A stretch of 64,000 nt of DNA, from assembly GCA_001871905.1 (NCBI GenBank), contig MNUG01000017.1, forward strand, positions 397-64,396, written 5' to 3'. This stretch comes from Alphaproteobacteria bacterium CG1_02_46_17. Its GTDB lineage: Bacteria > Pseudomonadota > Alphaproteobacteria > Micavibrionales > Micavibrionaceae. Position 1 is the first letter of the stretch. Each line of letters starts with the position of its first letter. Positions 58,510 through 64,000 of the stretch are shown one piece after another. A model generated the notes under the pieces. That model was not told the origin of the DNA, searched no databases, and saw nothing but the letters and a program-made list of their open reading frames with translations. The position numbers and the translations under genes are program-made.

Positions 58510-60440
58510 AAACCCGTTTTCTTTCTCTCCTTGTGATTTTTCTATCCCTCCTGTTCATGGCTGCCTCGCCACTATGGGCAGAGGATGATGACAAGCATCA
58601 TGAACAAAAACCTTTCGCAATGGCGGAGTTCGGGCAACTTCCCATTCTGCATGATGGCCGCATCAAGCCACTTGATACATTCGCAAGAACCCAACTGATC
58701 CGTTTTTCGGACAAAGATCATATTGAACATATGCCTGCCATTACATGGCTGGCCACAACTTTATTCGACCCGGGCAACGCCAGTGAGCTGAAAATCTTCC
58801 GGATCAATAACGAAAACCTGCGCCACTTGATGGGACTGGAAGAACGCAAAAAACCGCTTTATGCGTTTGTAGAGATTACCGAAGGATTGGAAAAAACATT
58901 CCCGACCGTCGAAAAACTGATGAGCGAGACTCCGCAAAACATCTCCAGCGATCAAAAGGATCTGCTGACCCTTCATGAAAACGCTTTGGAATATACACAA
59001 ATCCTGCGTAGCCTGTCTCTGCTTTTGCCGCTCAATGTAACAGTTCCTGAAAAATGGGCGAAAGAATTACCAACGCTCTCGACCCGCAGCGTTAATTTCC
59101 TGACCCTCAAAAAAATTGATGCAGGACTACAAGACGAAATCAAACAGATCATCAAACGCAAAGGACAAAATCCGGCCAAATACACACCAAACGAGCAAAT
59201 GACCGCCGTTCTGGGATGGCAGATCAAGATGATCGCCGATGCTGCCGAGGGCAATAATCTGTTCCGCGTGATCCCTGATCCATGGGATGAAAGAAACACC
59301 GATAAAAAAAACACGGGTCAAAAATCCGGCGAATGGATTTCCCCGTGGGAACTGGTGCAAAGCGGCAAGGGCAGCCCCCGCACCAGTGAATTTCTGGATT
59401 TATGGACGGCGCTGGGTGCCAACTGGTCACAACTCGATGACAAAGCATGGCACGACAATAGCAAAAAACTTCTTGCACTTGGAAACCACTCCACAAGGCT
59501 GGAAATTTTTTACAACAAACTCCAGCCATTTTTCACTTCAACCATTTTCTTTGCCTTGTCTTTCCTTCTGGCTTTGATCGCGCTCACCTTCAACCAGACG
59601 AAATATATCTGGTTTTTGGCCGGTGGTGTTCTGGCTATTGCTTTGGGCATTCAAGGCCTTGGCCTTGTGGCGCGTGTTCTGGTGCTCGAACGCCCACCTG
59701 TCGGTACACTTTATGAATCGATCCTGTTTGTCGGATTTGTCGCGCCGTTCTTTGCCGCCCTGATGGAACTGCGGATGAAAAATATGCTGGGCTTCCTCAG
59801 CGCAGGCTTTATGGGGATTGGCGTAGGACTTTTGGCACTCTCCATGGCCGGTGAAGGCGACACCATGAAAGTTCTGACCGCCGTCCTCAACACCCAGTTC
59901 TGGCTGGCAACCCATGTTTTATGTATCACCATCGGCTATGGCTGGTGTCTGGTGACATCTGTCTTGTCCCATATCATGCTGCTGGGTCAGGCCACAGGCA
60001 AGCTGGATCGCCCGACACTCAAAAATCTAACCCACGCGCAAGGCACCTTGGCACTGACCGCTTTGCTATTTACCGCCACCGGAACTATTCTGGGCGGCAT
60101 CTGGGCTGACCAGTCATGGGGACGCTTCTGGGGATGGGATCCCAAAGAAAACGGAGCAATGCTGATTGTTTTATGGCTGATCTGGATTATCCACGGCAAG
60201 ATCGCCGGACAATTTTCGAAACTCGCCGTCACCATGGGGATGTCCTTCCTGTCGGTCATCGTCGGCACAGCATGGATCGGCGTAAACCTTCTGGGCATTG
60301 GCCTCCATTCCTACGGCTTTATCGAAGGCCTGTTCTGGGGACTTGGGGTTTTCACCGTGGGGGAAATGATTTTGATCGGCGGGCTGGCATGGATTATCCA
60401 ACGCAAGGAACAAAAAGGAACCATCCCTGATGCCGCGTAA
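58506..60440 (+). CDS. ccsA: CcsA-like cytochrome c biogenesis protein with extended N-terminal domain (System II)
   Basis: 644 residues. A signal peptide (about 1-25) is followed by a periplasmic domain of about 310 residues, starting with LPILHDGRIKPLDTFAR, then about eight membrane helices. The heme-handling WWD region is WADQSWGRFWGWDPKENGAM (WGWDPKE at 542-548), with histidines such as ATHVLC and HGKIAG. The KPLDTxAR entry domain is the form known from fused or long CcsA of Bacteroidetes, planctomycetes and deltaproteobacteria. Its stop lies inside the start of the thioredoxin gene (11-base overlap). Likely partner: ResB upstream. Confidence 0.9.
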   Translation: MKTRFLSLLVIFLSLLFMAASPLWAEDDDKHHEQKPFAMAEFGQLPILHDGRIKPLDTFARTQLIRFSDKDHIEHMPAITWLATTLFDPGNASELKIFRINNENLRHLMGLEERKKPLYAFVEITEGLEKTFPTVEKLMSETPQNISSDQKDLLTLHENALEYTQILRSLSLLLPLNVTVPEKWAKELPTLSTRSVNFLTLKKIDAGLQDEIKQIIKRKGQNPAKYTPNEQMTAVLGWQIKMIADAAEGNNLFRVIPDPWDERNTDKKNTGQKSGEWISPWELVQSGKGSPRTSEFLDLWTALGANWSQLDDKAWHDNSKKLLALGNHSTRLEIFYNKLQPFFTSTIFFALSFLLALIALTFNQTKYIWFLAGGVLAIALGIQGLGLVARVLVLERPPVGTLYESILFVGFVAPFFAALMELRMKNMLGFLSAGFMGIGVGLLALSMAGEGDTMKVLTAVLNTQFWLATHVLCITIGYGWCLVTSVLSHIMLLGQATGKLDRPTLKNLTHAQGTLALTALLFTATGTILGGIWADQSWGRFWGWDPKENGAMLIVLWLIWIIHGKIAGQFSKLAVTMGMSFLSVIVGTAWIGVNLLGIGLHSYGFIEGLFWGLGVFTVGEMILIGGLAWIIQRKEQKGTIPDAA

Positions 60441-61005
60441 TATCCTGCTGCTCATTGCCTTTATTATCTGTGGATTTTTGGTCACGCTCTGGATAGATCA
60501 ATCCTCCAATCCGATTGGCCTCACCCAGATAACACCCCAACCAACACCGGAAAAAACAACAGCCAGTATGCAGGAAACTCTGCCTGATTTTCAATTTACA
60601 ACCCTTGACGGGAAGACCCACAATATTTCCGACTTTCATGGCAAGATTGTTCTGCTCAATTTCTGGGCGACATGGTGTCCCCCGTGTGTGGTCGAGTTCC
60701 CCAAGCTGGTTGAACTCTCCTCCAACCATAGGGACGTTGTTCTGATTGCGCTCTCGAATGATCTCTCTATCGCGCCGATCGAAAAATTTATCGCCAGACA
60801 AGAGCCACAAATACAAAAGAAAATAGCAACGCCATCTGTCCTCATCGCCAAAGATAATAAGGGAAAGATCACAGCGGATTTATTCCAGACCTATCGCCTG
60901 CCCGAAACCATCATCATTGATAAAAACGGAAAAATGGTCAAAAAAATTGTCGGGGATACAGATTGGGAAAGTAAAGCGATTACTTCTCTTCTCGGATCGT
61001 TGTAG
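60430..61005 (+). CDS. Membrane-anchored thiol:disulfide oxidoreductase (ResA/TlpA-like)
   Basis: 191 residues. One N-terminal membrane helix (about 4-22) anchors a periplasmic thioredoxin fold with active-site Cys83 and Cys86 in FWATWCPPC; the cis-Pro region is YRLPETIIIDKNG. In System II this kind of protein reduces the CxxCH cysteines of apocytochrome c before heme attachment, and its place directly after ccsA supports that role. CcmG-like use in another pathway cannot be excluded. The 3' end overlaps the convergent ccoS gene by 26 bases. Confidence 0.92.
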   Translation: MPRNILLLIAFIICGFLVTLWIDQSSNPIGLTQITPQPTPEKTTASMQETLPDFQFTTLDGKTHNISDFHGKIVLLNFWATWCPPCVVEFPKLVELSSNHRDVVLIALSNDLSIAPIEKFIARQEPQIQKKIATPSVLIAKDNKGKITADLFQTYRLPETIIIDKNGKMVKKIVGDTDWESKAITSLLGSL

Positions 61006-61162
61006 AATCCGGCAAGGGTTTATCGTCATCATCAATCAGGATGCGGTGCGCCGCTCCGTCCAGATCGTTATACTGCCCCGAACGGATCGTCCAGACAAAA
61101 ATTCCCAGTCCACACAATCCCAACAGCAAGGCAAGAGGGATTAAATACCACAGAACATCCAT
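60980..61162 (-). CDS. ccoS: cbb3-type cytochrome oxidase assembly protein CcoS
   Basis: 60 residues, one membrane helix (about 4-26). The typical pattern is LIPLALLLGLCGLGIFVWTI, then SGQYNDLDGAAHRIL. CcoS is needed for cofactor insertion in cbb3 oxidase. AGAGGAAGGG precedes the ATG, 16 bases after ccoI on the same strand, giving the usual ccoI-ccoS order. Confidence 0.93.
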   Translation of the reverse strand: MDVLWYLIPLALLLGLCGLGIFVWTIRSGQYNDLDGAAHRILIDDDDKPLPDSTTIREEK

Positions 61163-61178
61163 AAAATACCCTTCCTCT

Positions 61179-63377
61179 TTATCCCTTCATGCGTGTCAGG
61201 CGGAATGAATTGGCAATCACCACCAAGGATGATCCCGACATCGCAATCGCCGCAATCAAAGGCGTCACAAAACCGAAAACCGCCAAAGGAACAGCAAACA
61301 CATTATAAAGAATGGCCAAAGCAAAATTCTGACGCACCAGCTTACCCGAGAAAATTGCGGTACGATAGGCTTCGGTCACCGCGCCCAGATGATCCCCCAT
61401 AAAGACAATATCCGCCGCATTCTGCGTCATATCAATGGCAGACGCCGGAGAAATGGAGACATCGGCCCCCGCAATCGTTGGCGCATCATTTAATCCATCG
61501 CCAACCATCGCCACATGATGCCCGTCCCGCCGTAACAACTCCATCCGGTTGAATTTATCAACCGGCGACAATTCACCAGATACATCTTCAATGCCCAGCT
61601 CAGCCGCCACGCGTTCTGCAACAACCTGACGATCCCCTGACAAGAGAACAGGACGAATGCCCAATGCCTTGAGTTCTTCAATGGTCTTTTTGGCATCATC
61701 GCGCAAATGATCCTGAAATTTGAAACTCATCACTGGGACTGCATCAATCTGAAGCCATAGTTCCTGCAAGAATGCCTGATCGCCATCAATCGCGGCATCC
61801 TTGTTCCCACACCAAGCACGCGATCCCATCCGGATACGTTTATGATTGAAATGCCCTTCAATCCCTTGGCCGGGAAATTCGCGCACATCCTGCATGTCCA
61901 ACAAATCACCTGACCATTCCTGAGCAAGGGCCTTGGACAAAGGATGGTGGCTGCTGGCTCCCAAAGAGGCCGCAATCTGCAACTGTTCATCGGTCACGCC
62001 CGCCCTGTTGAGCAACTTCGGGCGACCGATTGTCAGTGTTCCGGTCTTATCAAGTAAAATAGTATCTACACTTGCCAATCGTTCCAGAGCATCCCCCGAT
62101 TTAACCAGAATATGGCGTTTCATCAACCGCCCCGAGGCCAAAACCTGCACCACAGGAACCGCCAGTCCCAAAGCGCAAGGACAAGTAATAATCAAAACTG
62201 TGACTGCGATCAAAACCGCATGCGGGATATCAACGCCACCGAACAGCCACCAGCCGAAAAAAGTCAGCGCAGCAAGCGTATGAACCGCAGGCGTATAAAA
62301 CCGCGCCGCCCGATCAGCCAGCCGGACATATTTGGCCTGTCCCTGTTCGGCACGTTCCATCAGCCGGACAATTTCCGACAACAGGGAATCATGCGCCGCC
62401 GATTTCACAATCAATTGTAAGGGGGCAGATAAATTTGTCGTTCCGGCAAAAACCGTATCGCCTTCCTTGACCGCGCGCGGCATGGTTTCTCCGGTGACAA
62501 GCGATGTATCGATCTCTGACACGCCGGATAACACTTGCGAATCGGCGGGGATGCGCTGCCCCATCGGAACCAGAACTTTCATCCCTTCTTTCAGATCGCG
62601 CATAGGGACAGATTTCTGGGTTCCATCTTCTAGCAGGATAATCGCCGTTCCCGTCATCATCGCGAGCAGATCAGAAGCCGCTCCACGCGCCTTGCGCCGT
62701 GCGCGAAAATCCAGATACCGCCCGATCAACAAGAAGAACAACAGCATCACAGCCGAATCGAAATACGCGTCTTCGCCATGATGCAAAACCTGCCATAAAC
62801 TGACCAGAACCGCGCCAATCACCCCGAGCGAAATCGGCACATCCATATTGGTTTTGCCATGTTTAAGCACAGACCATGCCGACCGGAAAAAAGGTTGTCC
62901 CGAATAATAAACCGCAGGCATTGCAATTAATCCGGATAGCCAATGCATCAAATCACGCGTCCCGATCCCCATCACCTCGATCGTGGACGACCATAAGGCC
63001 ACCGAGATCATCATAATATTTCCAGCCGCAAACGCCGCAACACCAAGACAAAGTTGAAGCTGCCGCTCTTCTTCGTCGCTTTCGGCCTGAATGGCTTTGG
63101 GGTCATAGGGATGAACGCCATATCCTTGTCTGCGGATAGTCTCAGCCACATCTCTGGCAAGTTCTGCACCGCCATCCCATTCGACACGCAACCGCTTGGT
63201 CGAGAAATTAAGACGGGCATATGTCACATAGGAAAGCTGCTGCAGGGCTGATTCAACCTTCTGGATACAAGCAGCGCAATGAACACCCTCGACCATTAAG
63301 GTCAGACAGGACTTGCCGTATTCATTAATCTCGACATAGGCAGAGAAATCATGGATCTGATTGAGAGTCTCGGACAT
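61179..63377 (-). CDS. ccoI: cbb3 oxidase copper-translocating P-type ATPase (FixI/CcoI)
   Basis: 732 residues. A heavy-metal-binding domain with VEGVHCAACIQKVESAL lies near the N-terminus. Eight membrane helices include the ion motif TCPCALGLAVP. The phosphorylation site is LLDKTGTLTIGRPKLL, the hinge MVGDGLNDAPTIAGA, and HHPLSKAL holds the nucleotide-site HP. It delivers copper to the cbb3 oxidase. It is followed by ccoS and preceded, after 118 bases, by fixH. AGGA lies before the ATG. Confidence 0.95.
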   Translation of the reverse strand: MSETLNQIHDFSAYVEINEYGKSCLTLMVEGVHCAACIQKVESALQQLSYVTYARLNFSTKRLRVEWDGGAELARDVAETIRRQGYGVHPYDPKAIQAESDEEERQLQLCLGVAAFAAGNIMMISVALWSSTIEVMGIGTRDLMHWLSGLIAMPAVYYSGQPFFRSAWSVLKHGKTNMDVPISLGVIGAVLVSLWQVLHHGEDAYFDSAVMLLFFLLIGRYLDFRARRKARGAASDLLAMMTGTAIILLEDGTQKSVPMRDLKEGMKVLVPMGQRIPADSQVLSGVSEIDTSLVTGETMPRAVKEGDTVFAGTTNLSAPLQLIVKSAAHDSLLSEIVRLMERAEQGQAKYVRLADRAARFYTPAVHTLAALTFFGWWLFGGVDIPHAVLIAVTVLIITCPCALGLAVPVVQVLASGRLMKRHILVKSGDALERLASVDTILLDKTGTLTIGRPKLLNRAGVTDEQLQIAASLGASSHHPLSKALAQEWSGDLLDMQDVREFPGQGIEGHFNHKRIRMGSRAWCGNKDAAIDGDQAFLQELWLQIDAVPVMSFKFQDHLRDDAKKTIEELKALGIRPVLLSGDRQVVAERVAAELGIEDVSGELSPVDKFNRMELLRRDGHHVAMVGDGLNDAPTIAGADVSISPASAIDMTQNAADIVFMGDHLGAVTEAYRTAIFSGKLVRQNFALAILYNVFAVPLAVFGFVTPLIAAIAMSGSSLVVIANSFRLTRMKG

Positions 63378-63495
63378 ATTTTTTTCCTAGTTTATTCTTC
63401 TTTCCGATCACTCTCTGGCCAATATGTCCATTGAAAATACGTTCGGAGTCTCGGGCAAAAGGAGGCGCAGGCAAACGGATACGCGGGAGAAATGA

Positions 63496-63981
63496 CTATT
63501 CCAAAACAAGTTTCGTATAATCATAGAAAACGCCATCATCCCACTGGACTGAGATATGTGCATCCCATGCGCCTTTCAAGGGGGTCTGGAATTTCCCCTG
63601 ATATGTTCCGTCAGGCTGTTCGGCCAAAAGAATAGAGAAATCATGACCATCCATAACGGGGCGCGCCATTTTAACGGCAACTTTGCGCCCACGAACAGGC
63701 TGGGACTGTTGGTCAAGCACTGTATAAACCATCATGTCGCCATTAACATCGACTTGAGACGTCCAGCCAAGTTTTTTCTGGTACTCGGCCTGATCCAATG
63801 TCTGGTTATAATTAATACCACGCTGGTAATAATCCTGAGCCACAACACCGGAATTGGATTTGAGTGCCAGAGTGATAAACACGATATTGACCACAACCAC
63901 GAAGCCAAGAAAGCTTGCAACATAAAAGAAGAATCTTTTTCCCGTAAGTGGTTTGACTGGTTTATCCATAGTAATACTCAT
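63496..63981 (-). CDS. fixH: FixH family protein (CcoH)
   Basis: 161 residues, one N-terminal membrane helix (about 17-37) and a periplasmic immunoglobulin-like domain. The family pattern VAQDYYQRGINYNQTLDQAE follows the helix. FixH helps assemble cbb3-type oxidase together with CcoI and CcoS. It is the last complete gene in the window; fixG and ccoNOQP would be expected just beyond 64000 if the usual order holds. The 118-base gap to ccoI (63378-63495) holds no feature I can support. Confidence 0.9.
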   Translation of the reverse strand: MSITMDKPVKPLTGKRFFFYVASFLGFVVVVNIVFITLALKSNSGVVAQDYYQRGINYNQTLDQAEYQKKLGWTSQVDVNGDMMVYTVLDQQSQPVRGRKVAVKMARPVMDGHDFSILLAEQPDGTYQGKFQTPLKGAWDAHISVQWDDGVFYDYTKLVLE

Positions 63982-64000
63982 TGTCTTGTTCCAAGCATCA

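Overview
The window reads as chromosomal DNA of a Gram-negative bacterium, most likely an alphaproteobacterium. Indicators are the short 16S (about 1.49 kb), the 16S-tRNA-Ile-tRNA-Ala-23S spacer order, a hemC-hemD-mitofilin-like-hemY operon, an alphaproteobacterial-type phosphoserine transaminase, a COG-type NDUFA9-like dehydrogenase, sdhCDA genes and a ccoI-ccoS-fixH set. The genus cannot be fixed from the sequence alone. No insertion sequence, prophage, integrase or CRISPR array was seen.

Layout. 1-4717: an rRNA operon on the minus strand (23S truncated at the window edge, tRNA-Ala, tRNA-Ile, 16S) with a near-consensus promoter and A/T-rich upstream tract. 4944-13010: a surface polysaccharide locus, with an SLBB export protein and a family 2 glycosyltransferase on plus, and an O-antigen polymerase-like protein, a GT4 transferase, a Wzz-like chain-length protein, a second family 2 transferase and two short unknown proteins on minus. 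13032-16016: TauE-type permease, two hypotheticals and a rhomboid protease. 16037-20604: the heme operon hemC-hemD-mitofilin-like-hemY. 20746-27350: tsaD-gpsA-EVE, acs, an unlisted 59-residue ORF, pyrE, NAD kinase and a DUF167 gene. 27351-34117: DUF1761 protein, sdhB, three unrelated genes, then sdhA-sdhD-sdhC with a clear promoter. 34248-37951: a lipoprotein, a large cytosolic-looking protein with a gluzincin-like HExxH...ExxxD pattern, and an EF-hand/ECF sigma/anti-sigma-like operon. 37948-44559: mnmC, an M3 peptidase, an XRE regulator, an EgtD-like methyltransferase and a CtlX-like amidinotransferase-fold enzyme. 44791-52995: a secreted HExxH protein, yggT, folD, serC, rsmA, surA, an NDUFA9-like protein and pyruvate kinase. 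53024-64000: a membrane-anchored transglutaminase-like peptidase with an N-terminal MshEN-type domain, hldE, a lipoprotein, an unknown protein, System II cytochrome c maturation (resB-ccsA-thioredoxin) and, convergent to it, cbb3 oxidase assembly genes (fixH-ccoI-ccoS).

How the genes fit together. Heme synthesis (hemC, hemD), heme attachment to c-type cytochromes (ResB/CcsA/thioredoxin) and cbb3 oxidase assembly (copper ATPase CcoI, CcoS, FixH) point to micro-aerobic respiration, with succinate dehydrogenase feeding the chain. The polysaccharide genes together with hldE and surA serve the outer envelope. The most unusual items are: (1) a single polypeptide joining a 24-5-24 MshEN-type cyclic-di-GMP-binding pattern, a membrane segment and a LapG-like peptidase; (2) a helix-turn-helix domain fused to the mitofilin-like membrane protein; (3) the repeat-bearing HExxH protein; (4) System II rather than System I cytochrome c maturation in a probable alphaproteobacterium; (5) sdhB separated from sdhCDA. 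Base composition and homology were judged by eye only; no computation or database search was run.
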